NCBI GenBank assembly: GCA_900316245.1
Contig: ONCE01000013.1
Coordinates: 40,485-104,484 of the forward strand
Direction of reading: 5' to 3'
Length of the DNA: 64,000 nt
Source: an uncultured Bacteroidales bacterium
Lineage (GTDB): Bacteria; Bacteroidota; Bacteroidia; Bacteroidales; UBA932
Shown one piece after another: positions 25,955-34,978 of the stretch. Each line of letters starts with the position of its first letter. The stretch's first letter is position 1. Position numbers and translations under genes: made by a program. The notes beneath the pieces were generated by a model that ran no database searches, was not told the origin of the DNA, and saw only the letters and a list, made by a program, of their open reading frames with translations.

Positions 25955-27174
25955 TGCAGTATCAGGAGTACACACAAAGCGAAAACAATTTCGAAGAGTG
26001 TACCAAGTGCACCGTCTGCACAGCCTACTGCCCGGTTATGCAGGTGAATCCGCTGTACCCCGGTCCCAAGCAGGCCGGACCGGACGGCGAGCGCCTGCGC
26101 CTGAGGGACCCCGGCTTCTTTGACGAAGCCCTCAAATACTGCCTCAACTGCAAACGCTGCGAGGTGGTATGTCCCTCGGAGGTAAGGGTGGCCGATATCA
26201 TCCAGGCCGCCCGCATCAAGTTCGAAAACAAGCCGCCCAAGCTGAGAGACACGATGCTGGCCAATACGGATACGATGGGCAAACTGGCCCGACCGTTTGC
26301 GCCGCTGGTGAACTTTGCCACCCGGCAGCCGGTTACCAAAGTGGCCCTGGACTTTACACTGGCCATCGACAGGCACCGTACCTTCCCCACCTACAGCGCC
26401 CACGGCTTCGAGGGCTGGCTCAAGCGCCGCCGGAAAGAGCAGGCCGCCTTCCAGGAGCAGGTAGCGTACTACCACGGTTGCTATGTGAACTACAATTATC
26501 CCAAACTGGGGAAGGATCTGGTGAAAGTGCTCAATGCGATGGGCATCGGCGTCCAGCTGCTGGAAGACGAGAAGTGCTGCGGCATAGCCCTCATCAGCAA
26601 CCAGCTCATCAAAAAGGCCACAAAAAACGCCCGGTTCAATGTGGAGCAGCTTGCCAAGGCCGTGGACAAAGGGCTCAAAGTGGTCACCACCTCCTCCACC
26701 TGCACCCTTACCCTGCAGGAGGAATATCCCAACCTTCTGGGCGTAGACAATTCCGCCGTACGGGATTCCCTTCTGATGGCCACCCGCTTCATCTATGAAA
26801 AACTGGAGCAAGGGGCTACCCTTCCCTATCGGCCCGATTTCCATAAACGCGTGGCTTACCATACGCCCTGCCATATGCAGAGGCTGGGCTGGGGCGTCTT
26901 CTCCCAGCGGCTGCTGCAGATGATTCCCGGCATCGAGTTCATTCCGCTGGAGCAGACCTGCTGCGGAATGGCCGGCACCTACGGTTTCAAGAAAGAAAAC
27001 TATGCCACCTCCCAGGCCATAGGAGAGCCCCTATTCGAGCAAATCCGCAGCGTGAACCCGGACGTGGTGGCCTGCGACTGCGAAACCTGCAAATGGCAAA
27101 TAGAGATGTCTACCGGCTACAAAGTGGACAATCCCATCTCCATCCTGGCCGATGCCATAGCACGGACAGACTAG
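25954..27174 (+). CDS. glpC: Anaerobic glycerol-3-phosphate dehydrogenase Fe-S subunit C
   Basis: The 406-residue protein has two N-terminal [4Fe-4S] sites (CTKCTVCTAYCP and CLNCKRCEVVCP). Two CCG-type domains follow, with DEKCCGIALISN and TPCHMQRLGWG ... EQTCCGMAGTYGFKKE. It anchors GlpAB and passes electrons to the quinone pool. Normal length for GlpC (about 400). The start overlaps the glpB stop by one base; the end overlaps the convergent glpF by 4 bases, with no room for a terminator between them. Confidence 0.93.
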   Translation: MQYQEYTQSENNFEECTKCTVCTAYCPVMQVNPLYPGPKQAGPDGERLRLRDPGFFDEALKYCLNCKRCEVVCPSEVRVADIIQAARIKFENKPPKLRDTMLANTDTMGKLARPFAPLVNFATRQPVTKVALDFTLAIDRHRTFPTYSAHGFEGWLKRRRKEQAAFQEQVAYYHGCYVNYNYPKLGKDLVKVLNAMGIGVQLLEDEKCCGIALISNQLIKKATKNARFNVEQLAKAVDKGLKVVTTSSTCTLTLQEEYPNLLGVDNSAVRDSLLMATRFIYEKLEQGATLPYRPDFHKRVAYHTPCHMQRLGWGVFSQRLLQMIPGIEFIPLEQTCCGMAGTYGFKKENYATSQAIGEPLFEQIRSVNPDVVACDCETCKWQIEMSTGYKVDNPISILADAIARTD

Positions 27175-27908
27175 AATACCAACAAGAACAGTCCTGCTGC
27201 CAGGCTAGCTCCAACCATAGGGCCGGCTACGGGAACCCAGCTGTAGTTCCAGCCGCTGTCCCGCTTGCCGGCTATGGGAAGCACGGCGTGGGCGCAGCGC
27301 GGGCTCAGGTCACGGGCCGGATTCATCGCATAGCCCGTGGTTCCGCCCAGGGACATACCCAGGGCCATAATGAGGCAAGTGACCGGCAGGGAGCCGATGG
27401 CGCCCGGAGAAGCCATCACGGAGCCCACCTGGAAGGAGTTTCCCTCGTGGCCGATGGCCAGAATCACGAACACCAGCAGGCAGGTGGCAATAACCTCGCA
27501 GAGGAAGTTGCGCCAGGGATTCCAGATGGCCGGCATGGTGCAGAAAGTGCCCAGCATCGTGTCCGGCTGGTCGGCCGTGGCCTTGTAATGATCCTTGTAG
27601 AAAAGCCAGACCAGAACGGCTCCCACAAAACCGCCCAGCATCTGGGCTACACAGTAACCCGCCACCAGGCTCCAGGAGAACTTGCCGGCCAGGGCCAGGC
27701 CCAGCGTAACGGCCGGGTTCAGGTGCGCACCGGATACGGGACCGGCAATGAGCACGCCCATCATCACGGCAAAGCCCCAGGCCAGGGCAATCACCACCCA
27801 TCCGCCGCCTTGGGCTTTGGATTTGTTCAGGGAACAGGCGGCACACACGCCGTCACCCAGCAGGACCAGCACCAGCGTGCCCAGGAATTCAAATACGTAA
27901 GGATTCAT
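27171..27908 (-). CDS. glpF: Glycerol facilitator (aquaglyceroporin)
   Basis: This 245-residue MIP channel carries both NPA boxes (GAHLNPAVTLG and MNPARDLSPR; the Asp after the second box is the glycerol-type signature) and six hydrophobic helices. The sequence TTGYAMNPARDLSPR closely matches bacterial glycerol facilitators. It is the distal gene of the - strand run Omp85-hydrolase-glpK-glpF, 16 bases after glpK. It supplies glycerol to GlpK. Confidence 0.93.
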   Translation of the reverse strand: MNPYVFEFLGTLVLVLLGDGVCAACSLNKSKAQGGGWVVIALAWGFAVMMGVLIAGPVSGAHLNPAVTLGLALAGKFSWSLVAGYCVAQMLGGFVGAVLVWLFYKDHYKATADQPDTMLGTFCTMPAIWNPWRNFLCEVIATCLLVFVILAIGHEGNSFQVGSVMASPGAIGSLPVTCLIMALGMSLGGTTGYAMNPARDLSPRCAHAVLPIAGKRDSGWNYSWVPVAGPMVGASLAAGLFLLVF

Positions 27909-27924
27909 AATAAGTTTAAGTTTA

Positions 27925-29406
27925 CTACTTGCTGATTGTACGGTTAATGGCGTCTTTCCAACCTTCCTTGACGGAGGTCATATCGGCCCCTGAGGGCTGG
28001 AAGCAGCGCTCTACCTGCCACTGGGCCTTGATCTCGTCCAGCGAGCTCCAATAGCCCACGGCCAGGCCGGCCAGGTAGCAGGCGCCCATCGCGGTGGTTT
28101 CCGTTACAACGGGACGGACTACGGAGGCGCCCAGGATATCGGCCTGGAACTGCATCATCAGGTTGTTGCGGGAGGCTCCGCCGTCTACCTTCAGTTCGGC
28201 CAGCGGGACGCCGGCGTCCTTCTCCATAGCCTTTACAATATCCATAGTCTGGAAAGCGATGCCTTCCAGGGCTGCCCGGGCAATGTGGGCGGCCGTGGTG
28301 CCGCGGGTAATGCCGCAGATGACACCGTGGGCATACTGGTCCCAATACGGGGCGCCCATACCGGTAAGGGCCGGCACAAAGTACACACCGCCGTTATCCG
28401 GCACGGTAGAAGCCAGGGCCTCAATCTCACCGGAAGAGCGGATTATGCCCAGGCCGTCCCGCAGCCACTGGACCACGGAACCGCCCACAAAGATGGAACC
28501 TTCCAGGGCGTAGTTCACGGTGTCCCCTATCTTCCAGGCTATGGTGGTGAGGAGGTTGTTCTTGGACAGGATGGGCTTGTTGCCGGTGTTCATCAGAAGG
28601 AAGCAGCCGGTGCCGTAGGTATTCTTGACCGAACCGGGATCCGTGCACATCTGGCCGAAGAGGGCCGCCTGCTGGTCACCGGCAATGCCGGCTATGGGTA
28701 CCTCGTGGGCGAAGATGGTGGTCTTGGTATGGCCGTAGACCTCGGAAGAAGACTTGACGGCCGGCATCATCGAAGCCGGAATGCCGAAGAGGTCCATCAG
28801 TTCCTGGTCCCACTGCAGGGTGTTGATGTTGAACAGCATAGTACGGGAGGCGTTGGTCACATCTGTCACGTGCACCTCGCCGCGGGTGAGCTGCCACACC
28901 AGCCAGCTGTCTACGGTTCCGAAGCGGAGCTGCCCGGCCTGGGCCCTTTCGCGGGCCCCGGGCACGTTGTCTAGGATCCATTTGATCTTGGTGCCGGAGA
29001 AATAGGCGTCAATGATAAGGCCGGTCTTTTCGCGGATCTTGTCCACCAGCCCCTGCTCCTTGAGGGTATCGCAGAAGGCCGATGTGCGGCGGTCCTGCCA
29101 CACGATGGCATTGTACACTGGAGCTCCCGTCTCTGCGTCCCACACAAGGGTGGTTTCGCGCTGGTTGGTAATGCCTATGGCGGCCAGATTCTTACCGTTG
29201 ATACCCATACGGGTAATGGCTTCGGCAATCACGGCCGCCTCGGAGGACCAGATTTCCATGGGGTTGTGCTCCACCCAGCCGGGCTGGGGGAAATACTGCG
29301 TAAACTCTTGCTGGGCCACGGAACAGATGTTGCCGTCGTGGTCAAAAACAATGGCTCGGGAGGAACTTGTGCCTTGGTCCAGAGCCAGAATGTACTTCTT
29401 ATTCAT
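27925..29406 (-). CDS. glpK: Glycerol kinase
   Basis: From the ATG at 29406 the protein has 493 residues, exactly like typical GlpK, starting [19 protein letters not shown] (the phosphate 1 motif). An ATG at 29418 would add MAIS. Family motifs include [39 protein letters not shown] and DGGASRNN. It phosphorylates glycerol to glycerol-3-phosphate, the substrate of GlpABC encoded by the convergent operon. The start overlaps the end of the upstream lipase-like gene, so coupling is expected. Confidence 0.96.
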   Translation of the reverse strand: MNKKYILALDQGTSSSRAIVFDHDGNICSVAQQEFTQYFPQPGWVEHNPMEIWSSEAAVIAEAITRMGINGKNLAAIGITNQRETTLVWDAETGAPVYNAIVWQDRRTSAFCDTLKEQGLVDKIREKTGLIIDAYFSGTKIKWILDNVPGARERAQAGQLRFGTVDSWLVWQLTRGEVHVTDVTNASRTMLFNINTLQWDQELMDLFGIPASMMPAVKSSSEVYGHTKTTIFAHEVPIAGIAGDQQAALFGQMCTDPGSVKNTYGTGCFLLMNTGNKPILSKNNLLTTIAWKIGDTVNYALEGSIFVGGSVVQWLRDGLGIIRSSGEIEALASTVPDNGGVYFVPALTGMGAPYWDQYAHGVICGITRGTTAAHIARAALEGIAFQTMDIVKAMEKDAGVPLAELKVDGGASRNNLMMQFQADILGASVVRPVVTETTAMGACYLAGLAVGYWSSLDEIKAQWQVERCFQPSGADMTSVKEGWKDAINRTISK

Positions 29407-30379
29407 AGATATTGCCATCTTCTATCATATTATGGACAGTTTTCAGGAAATTAGCCACCCGGCGGGTGTACTCTTCGGGATATTTGACGTAGGAATTGGC
29501 ATGCACGGCGCCTGGAGCTGCCCACATATCTTTGTAGCCCTGCTTCTTGGCATCGTAGTTTTTCCGCAGATCGGAGAAGGCGACATAATCGTCGGCGTCT
29601 CCGTGGATGAAGAGCATGGGTTTGGTGCAACGGGCCAGGGCTTGGGAACAGTCGGCTTCACGGAAATGCCAGCCATACTTTCTGTTGGCAACAATGCTGG
29701 CGCTGCGGAGCACATCCAAAGGAAGAAGGCTCGTCACATCCCGGATATTCTTGGAGAACTGACCCTGTACGCTGTTGAAGCCGCAGTCTTCTATAAAACA
29801 CCTCACATAATCCGGCGTGGGCTCCCCGCTGGTAAACATCACCGTAGCAGCACCCATGGAGACACCATGCAGGAGCATAAAGTCGTTGGGGAAAATCCCG
29901 TAAGCCACATTGATCCAGTTCAGGATATCAAAGCGGTCCAGCCAGCCCATTTGGATGGAATCTCCTTCCGAAAACCCGTGATACTGGAGGTCCGGCATCA
30001 GGATGTTGTAATTGAGCCGGTCGCGGTACATCTTGGCCAGATATATGAATACAATGTGGCTGTCTCCGTAACCATGCACGATGATGGCTGTCCCCTGGGC
30101 CTTGTCGGGTTGGGCAGCGGGCGCATACACGGCATGTACACGCTTGCTGTTGTAACCTACCACAAAGGTATCCTTGAGCACGCCCTGGGCCTTGAGGCTA
30201 TCGTACCAGGCCGTACTGCCGGGCATCAGGGAATCGGCCTTGTGACGGGTACGCTCAAAATCATCCACGCCATGCACCTTAGGGGCAAGGACGTATTTGG
30301 TCATGACACGGCCCGCCACACATGCGCTGACAAGGAAGGCCGCAAGGAGAACGGCCAAAACAGGAGTAATTCTTCTCAT
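29399..30379 (-). CDS. Envelope-anchored alpha/beta-hydrolase in the glycerol operon
   Basis: The ATG at 30379, one base after the Omp85 stop, gives 326 residues starting [20 protein letters not shown], a signal peptide or anchor with a possible lipobox. An upstream in-frame start at 30430 would add 17 implausible residues. Motifs: [10 protein letters not shown] (oxyanion region), nucleophile elbow [19 protein letters not shown] (acid) and APGAVHANS (His). This is the monoacylglycerol lipase or peptidase-like hydrolase superfamily. Because glpK and glpF follow directly, release of glycerol from an acylglycerol is an attractive but unproved role. Confidence 0.75.
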   Translation of the reverse strand: MRRITPVLAVLLAAFLVSACVAGRVMTKYVLAPKVHGVDDFERTRHKADSLMPGSTAWYDSLKAQGVLKDTFVVGYNSKRVHAVYAPAAQPDKAQGTAIIVHGYGDSHIVFIYLAKMYRDRLNYNILMPDLQYHGFSEGDSIQMGWLDRFDILNWINVAYGIFPNDFMLLHGVSMGAATVMFTSGEPTPDYVRCFIEDCGFNSVQGQFSKNIRDVTSLLPLDVLRSASIVANRKYGWHFREADCSQALARCTKPMLFIHGDADDYVAFSDLRKNYDAKKQGYKDMWAAPGAVHANSYVKYPEEYTRRVANFLKTVHNMIEDGNIYE

Positions 30380-30380
30380 G

Positions 30381-31802
30381 TCAGAAAATGTAATTGACGC
30401 CCACGTTGATACCCAGTCCGGAACCGTCATTGTTCTTCCAGGCCAGTTTCTGTCCGTCGAAGAAATCTTTGCCGAATTCGAAGTTGATGTTGAAGTTCTG
30501 GTTCATGATCACATGAAAGCCGATACCGGCGCTCAGATGCAAACTCTGTTTGGTCTCTTTGTAGAAGTCTCCGGCCACGTATAGCTCTCCGTTAATGGTG
30601 TTGACCGGAGTAGTATCAGCAGCAAAGGCGCTGTAGTTGGCGGTGGGCGGATTATAAGGCTTCAAAATCATACCCATATCGAAGAACGGGTTGGTAGCCA
30701 GGATGAAATTCTGGTTGAAGAGCACGAAACGGGCAAAACTCCAGCGAAGCTCCAGGTTGGCCCAGGCAAAACTCTCTCCTTGCAAACGGTTAAACACGGT
30801 ACCGCGGAGGGTGTGAACGGAACCCAGGCCTTCAGGATTCAGTTGTTTGAAGTTGATCACCTGCAGGGACTGAATCAAATAGGACGGAGTGCGTCCGGCC
30901 AGAATTCCCTGAAAGGCCAGATGTCCGCCGAAGACCAGTTTTTGGGGAACCAGCGTAAAGAACTGCTTGAAATGCACGGCCAGTTTAAGGTAACTGGCGC
31001 GTTCCTGCGGGGAACGCTTGTTCAGGATATCCGGAGCTCCATACAGGCACACCTCCAGGTTGGTACCCCGGCTGGGATTGTTCTCGTGGTCCCGGGTGTC
31101 ATATACCACGCCCACCTTGGCTTCCAGATGATGCCCACCATGGGCTTCGGCCTGGGGAATAAAACCATGCTTGACATAGAGGTCGTAGAGGGAAAGATCC
31201 GTAGCCTGCCTGGTCTGCTTGTCGTATCCGGCCAGGTCTTTGTTCTCTGCATGGCCTGTCCAGATACCCAGGTAGGTAAGACCGCCCACCCAGCCCCAGT
31301 GGCTTTGGCCAAACTGGCCTTGGAACACAGCCATTCCACGGAGGATATTCCGCTTCATCAGGTAAAAGCCCTGTCCCTGGTTGCTGAACGTATATTTATT
31401 GTTCTTTTCACTGGTAATCACGTCCAGGGCATCCACATAAAGGGAGGACCCACCGTTATAGCCATAGAAACTGCTGGTTTTGTTTCCAAAGTAAGACACG
31501 TCAAACGACATCCGGACTCCGGGGAGAAGGTATTTGCTGTCAAAGAATGCGTGGTAGATGGAGTTTCCCTTGGAGAACCAGGAAGCCTCTACATTCAGTT
31601 TCCAAACATATTCGGGGTATTTGGATCCGTCTCCGTACCAGAAGACATCCGTCATGGCTCCATAGTGCCAGCCATGATTGGAGTTATAGCCAATGGCAGG
31701 AAGAGGGCCGAAGTTAATGCCGGTTTTCGTAATCTCCTTTTTTTGAGCGGCGGCCGTTAAAGAAAGGGTCACCAAAAGGATGCCGGCTAGAAATTTTTTC
31801 AT
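30381..31802 (-). CDS. Omp85/BamA-like outer-membrane beta-barrel protein
   Basis: The 473-residue protein has a signal peptide (MKKFLAGILLVTLSLTAAAQ). It resembles the surface-antigen (Omp85) barrel domain without clear POTRA repeats, with VVYDTRDHENNPSRGTNLE, the RGTVFNRLQGESFAWANLELR segment near the lid-loop motif, and a terminal aromatic residue (VGVNYIF). It is a likely 16-strand barrel. It is first in the - strand run with a hydrolase, glpK and glpF, and may be a channel or an assembly partner for the secreted hydrolase, somewhat like patatin-type Omp85 proteins but with the enzyme as a separate gene. Confidence 0.75.
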   Translation of the reverse strand: MKKFLAGILLVTLSLTAAAQKKEITKTGINFGPLPAIGYNSNHGWHYGAMTDVFWYGDGSKYPEYVWKLNVEASWFSKGNSIYHAFFDSKYLLPGVRMSFDVSYFGNKTSSFYGYNGGSSLYVDALDVITSEKNNKYTFSNQGQGFYLMKRNILRGMAVFQGQFGQSHWGWVGGLTYLGIWTGHAENKDLAGYDKQTRQATDLSLYDLYVKHGFIPQAEAHGGHHLEAKVGVVYDTRDHENNPSRGTNLEVCLYGAPDILNKRSPQERASYLKLAVHFKQFFTLVPQKLVFGGHLAFQGILAGRTPSYLIQSLQVINFKQLNPEGLGSVHTLRGTVFNRLQGESFAWANLELRWSFARFVLFNQNFILATNPFFDMGMILKPYNPPTANYSAFAADTTPVNTINGELYVAGDFYKETKQSLHLSAGIGFHVIMNQNFNINFEFGKDFFDGQKLAWKNNDGSGLGINVGVNYIF

Positions 31803-31843
31803 ATGGAGCAGCGTTTAGTGTTAATTTTTAGTCCGTAGTCCTA

Positions 31844-31851
31844 CAAATATA
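31844..31851 (-). promoter_or_regulatory. -7 element for the Omp85-lipase-glpK-glpF run
   Basis: The - strand reads TATATTTG, 41 bases before the ATG at 31802, leaving a leader of roughly 35 bases. It is divergent from namZ. Confidence 0.45.
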
Positions 31852-31858
31852 CAAATTA

Positions 31859-31890
31859 TTTGCAAATGTCCTGCATTGGGCTTAACTTCG
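31859..31890 (+). promoter_or_regulatory. namZ promoter, leaderless configuration
   Basis: TTTG at 31859-31862, a 20-base spacer, then TAACTTCG (31883-31890), one base off TAnnTTTG. The ATG at 31895 is only 4 bases further, so transcription should begin at or next to the start codon. Confidence 0.5.
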
Positions 31891-31894
31891 CTGT

Positions 31895-33106
31895 ATGAAA
31901 AACATCATTCGCCGGATGTCGGCCGCCATCCTCGTTTTCTGCGGCCTCGTATGCGCCTCCTGCGCCGGCACAACCGATAGCCGCGTCATCCTTGGAGACG
32001 AGCAGTTTGAAGCCTATCTTCCCCTTCTGGAAGGCCAGAGAGTAGCCATTTTCAGCAACCAGACCGGCCTGGTGGGCAACACCAGGACCCATATTCTGGA
32101 CACCCTCATCGCCAAGGGCGTCAATGTGAGCGCCATCTTCTCCCCGGAGCACGGCTTCAGAGATTTGGCCGATGACGGCTCCCACGTGGCCGACGGAGTA
32201 GAACCCGTCACGGGCGTTCCCATCCTTTCCCTCTACGGCGGCGCCGGCGGAAACCACCCCACCCAGGAAGCCATGGATATGTTCGATGTCCTTATCGTGG
32301 ACATTCAGGACGTAGGCCTTCGTTTCTATACCTATTACATTACGATGTGCCACCTGATGGACGCCTGCGGCGAAGCCGGCAAGCACGTGGTACTCCTGGA
32401 CCGTCCCAACCCCAACGGTATGTATGTAGACGGCCCCATCCTGGATATGAGCCTCAAGAGCGGCGTGGGTCACCTTCCCATCCCCACCGTCCACGGCCTT
32501 ACCCTGGGTGAACTCGCCAAAATGGCGCAGGGCGAAAAGTGGCTCAGCGAAGCCGGCAACACCTGCCAGCTCACCATTGTTCCCTGCAAGAATTACACGC
32601 ACCAGACGCTTTATGAGCTGCCCGTTCGGCCCAGTCCCAACCTGCCCAATATGCAGGCCATCTATCTCTATCCTTCCCTCTGCTGCTTCGAGGGTACGGT
32701 AGTAAGCCTGGGACGCGGAACGGACAAGCCCTTCCAGCAGTACGGCCACCCGGCTTTCAACGTCAAGTACAGCTATACCTTCACCCCCCAGAGCGTCAAG
32801 GGTTCCAGCAATCCCCCGCTGCTGGGTCAGGAATGCTACGGCGTAGACCTGTCCGCTATGGACCAGGCCCAGATCCGCGCCAAGATGATGGATCTCTCCT
32901 ATGTGATTGACGCCTATGCCATTATGAAAGAGCAAGGCCTGGAGCAGGGCTTCTTCCGCCGCTTCTTCGACCTTCTGATGGGCCAGCGCTACATCCGTGA
33001 AATGATTCAGGAAGGCGCCGCCGAGCCCGAGATCCGGGCTATGTGGAAGGAAGACGTGGCCAACTTCAAAAAGCAGCGCAAGCCTTACCTCCTCTACGCA
33101 GAGTAA
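31895..33106 (+). CDS. namZ: Exo-beta-N-acetylmuramidase NamZ (DUF1343)
   Basis: The 403-residue lipoprotein (signal ending CGLVCASCAG, lipobox Cys) matches DUF1343/GH171: FSNQTGLVGNTRTHILDTL, FSPEHGFRD, PILSLYGG, FDVLIVDIQDVGLRFYTY, DRPNPNGMYVDGPIL and EGTVVSLGRGTDKPF. It removes terminal MurNAc from peptidoglycan fragments in the envelope, known from Tannerella-type MurNAc users and Bacillus. AnmK is encoded at 13662, so sugar recycling is likely, although the MurNAc transporter and MurQ-type etherase are not in this window. Confidence 0.92.
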   Translation: MKNIIRRMSAAILVFCGLVCASCAGTTDSRVILGDEQFEAYLPLLEGQRVAIFSNQTGLVGNTRTHILDTLIAKGVNVSAIFSPEHGFRDLADDGSHVADGVEPVTGVPILSLYGGAGGNHPTQEAMDMFDVLIVDIQDVGLRFYTYYITMCHLMDACGEAGKHVVLLDRPNPNGMYVDGPILDMSLKSGVGHLPIPTVHGLTLGELAKMAQGEKWLSEAGNTCQLTIVPCKNYTHQTLYELPVRPSPNLPNMQAIYLYPSLCCFEGTVVSLGRGTDKPFQQYGHPAFNVKYSYTFTPQSVKGSSNPPLLGQECYGVDLSAMDQAQIRAKMMDLSYVIDAYAIMKEQGLEQGFFRRFFDLLMGQRYIREMIQEGAAEPEIRAMWKEDVANFKKQRKPYLLYAE

Positions 33107-33853
33107 TTACTTGGAATGAATGTTCAACCGTTCCCAGAGCCCTCTGGGGATGAGCCTCCAAAAGGCAACCAATATACGATAGCGCCAGTCAAAAAGAATG
33201 ACCCGGCGCTTTCTTTTTAGCCCTTTGAGAATATGGCCGGCCGCCTCCTCCACCGTCATCATCAAAGGATAATGATGCTGGGGATTCAGGATGTCAGTAG
33301 CCACAAATCCGGGCCGGATATCGGAGAACTGCGCAGGTATCTTCTCCATCCGGCAAAGTTGGCAGAGGGCCGATACATAGGTGCTCTGCATCTTCTTGCT
33401 GGCCGAATAGGCGGCCGAAACACCCAGCCCCATGGTCCCGGCCACGGAAGTGACCACGGCAATATGGGCCTTGTTTTGGGAGGTATATTTAGGGTTGGCC
33501 TTGACATAATTGAGGATATGGGGAAGCACCCGGGCCAGGCCCGTGCAGTTGGTCTCCATCACGTTCACGTCAATGGTCTCGTCCAACTGCCGGTTCTGCC
33601 TTCCCACCCCGGAAACGTGCAGGAACAGATCCGGCGCCCCGGTCTTCTCCAGCAAGCGGTCCAGCGCCTCCACGGCGGACGGCTTTGTAATGTCCATCAC
33701 CTCGTAGACCACATCCCCGAACGCTTGCTGAAGTTGGATCAGGTTCTCCTCTCTTCGGCCCGCGGCACCTATGCGCCAGCCCTGGGCCGCCAGTCTCCGG
33801 GCCACCTCCCGTCCTATCCCGGACGTTGCTCCAATGATGATTGCTGTTTTCAT
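33107..33853 (-). CDS. Short-chain dehydrogenase/reductase
   Basis: The 248-residue classical SDR has the cofactor motif GATSGIGREVARRLA (residues 8-22), a GAAGRREENL segment favouring NADP(H), NCTGLARVLP, catalytic Ser in VVTSVAG and the YSASKK active-site motif. The substrate is unknown. The start overlaps the stop of the radical SAM gene by 4 bases (ATGA), and the stop lies directly against the convergent namZ stop, with no gap. Confidence 0.88.
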   Translation of the reverse strand: MKTAIIIGATSGIGREVARRLAAQGWRIGAAGRREENLIQLQQAFGDVVYEVMDITKPSAVEALDRLLEKTGAPDLFLHVSGVGRQNRQLDETIDVNVMETNCTGLARVLPHILNYVKANPKYTSQNKAHIAVVTSVAGTMGLGVSAAYSASKKMQSTYVSALCQLCRMEKIPAQFSDIRPGFVATDILNPQHHYPLMMTVEEAAGHILKGLKRKRRVILFDWRYRILVAFWRLIPRGLWERLNIHSK

Positions 33854-34800
33854 AATGCTGATTTAATCCCCTGCCGGGTATTTCTTTCTTCCATTCGGGC
33901 TTCCAGCCGGCGAAGGAGTTCTTCGTGCTTCAGGAGGCCCCAGGGGGCATCGGTGAAGGCCGGAGGAACGCTGCTGGCAATGCGGCCGATGGCTATCTGG
34001 GGCCGAAGCCGTTCCAGCATATCCACCAGCAGGTCCACATACTCATCCGGGCCCAGCCTAAGGAAGTCCCCGGGCCTTTGGGCAAACTCCTTTTCCATCT
34101 GCGTGCCCTTGATGATCTGGAGCTGATGGAACTTGAGGCTGGTGAGCGGCAGGGAGCTCAGGATATCGGCCTCTTCCAAAAGCATCTCACGGGTTTCTCC
34201 AGGAAGGCCGATGATAATATGTCCTCCCACAGGGAGACCCCTTTCAGCGGTTTCCCGGACGGCCTTTTCCGTGCAGGCAAAGGTATGTTCCCGGTGCACA
34301 CGCTCCAGGGTTGGGTCAAAGACGGACTCTATTCCGTACTCCACCTCAAGGATCTTTCCGCACTCCTTCAGAGAGGCCAGATAATCCAGCTTTTCGGCAT
34401 CCACGCAGTCCGGCCGGGTGCCTACGACCAGCCCCTTTACCGAAGGATGCGACAGCGCTGCTTCATACCTTTCCCGGAGGATGGGCAGAGGAGCATAGGT
34501 ATTGGAAAAGGCCTGGAAATAGGCCAGGTACCCATCGGCCCTTCTTCCCCTCTGCGCGTGGAAGGCGATGCCTGCCTCCAGCTGCTCCGCTATGCTTTTG
34601 CCCCTGGTGTAACCGGGATGGAACGCCGCGTTGTCGCAGAAGGTGCATCCTCCCGTACCCAGCATCCCGTCCCGGTTGGGGCAAGTGAAACCACCGTCCA
34701 GCGTCAGGCGCTGCAGGCGAAGGCCGTAACGGTCCCTATAGCTAAAAGGTGTATATCTCACTTCTTGAAAAGGGTCTTCACAAAAGAGGCGAGGGAGCAC
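33850..34800 (-). CDS. TIGR01212-family radical SAM protein (YhcC-like)
   Basis: The diagnostic N-terminal motif is GFTCPNRDG followed by GTGGCTFC, combining a radical SAM Cys cluster with the extra residues of the YhcC/TIGR01212 family, and later GLVVGTRPDCVD, LEVEYGIESVFDPTLERVHREH and GGHIIIGLPGE. The outermost start is GTG at 34800; a second GTG at 34761 fits the family length equally well and would avoid overlapping the small peptide frame upstream. Its function is not established in any species I know. It is coupled to the downstream SDR gene. Confidence 0.88.
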   Translation of the reverse strand: MLPRLFCEDPFQEVRYTPFSYRDRYGLRLQRLTLDGGFTCPNRDGMLGTGGCTFCDNAAFHPGYTRGKSIAEQLEAGIAFHAQRGRRADGYLAYFQAFSNTYAPLPILRERYEAALSHPSVKGLVVGTRPDCVDAEKLDYLASLKECGKILEVEYGIESVFDPTLERVHREHTFACTEKAVRETAERGLPVGGHIIIGLPGETREMLLEEADILSSLPLTSLKFHQLQIIKGTQMEKEFAQRPGDFLRLGPDEYVDLLVDMLERLRPQIAIGRIASSVPPAFTDAPWGLLKHEELLRRLEARMEERNTRQGIKSAL

Positions 34801-34885
34801 GGAACATCAGGGAGTTCATTTCCTGCGCCGCGGCGGGAAAAGCCAGGCTGGCCACAAGAAGGGCAACGGTAATCAGTCTTTTCAT
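34778..34885 (-). CDS. Possible 35-residue secreted peptide or signal-peptide remnant
   Basis: An ATG at 34885 opens a 35-codon frame whose first 21 residues are a textbook signal peptide (MKRLITVALLVASLAFPAAA then Q), followed by only 14 residues (EMNSLMFRAPSPLL) and TGA. A plausible promoter sits about 30 bases upstream. It overlaps the outer GTG start of the radical SAM gene in another frame. It could be a genuine microprotein, or the leftover 5' end of a deleted secreted-protein gene whose promoter now serves the radical SAM operon. Confidence 0.4.
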   Translation of the reverse strand: MKRLITVALLVASLAFPAAAQEMNSLMFRAPSPLL

Positions 34886-34912
34886 ATTGCAGTGTTTTTG
34901 TTTTTTCTGCTT

Positions 34913-34945
34913 CTAATATACGGAATTTCGTGCAACAAGAACAAA
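34913..34945 (-). promoter_or_regulatory. Promoter for the small peptide/radical SAM/SDR run
   Basis: The - strand has TTTG (34945-34942), a 21-base spacer and TATATTAG (34920-34913), one base off TATATTTG. The leader before the ATG at 34885 would be about 20 bases. Confidence 0.4.
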
Positions 34946-34953
34946 AGAATGTG

Positions 34954-34961
34954 TAAATTTG
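34954..34961 (+). promoter_or_regulatory. -7 element for the esterase-carbonic anhydrase run
   Basis: TAAATTTG fits TAnnTTTG and lies 17 bases before the ATG at 34979, giving a leader of about 10 bases. Confidence 0.45.
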
Positions 34962-34978
34962 AACACTGAAATAAAAGA

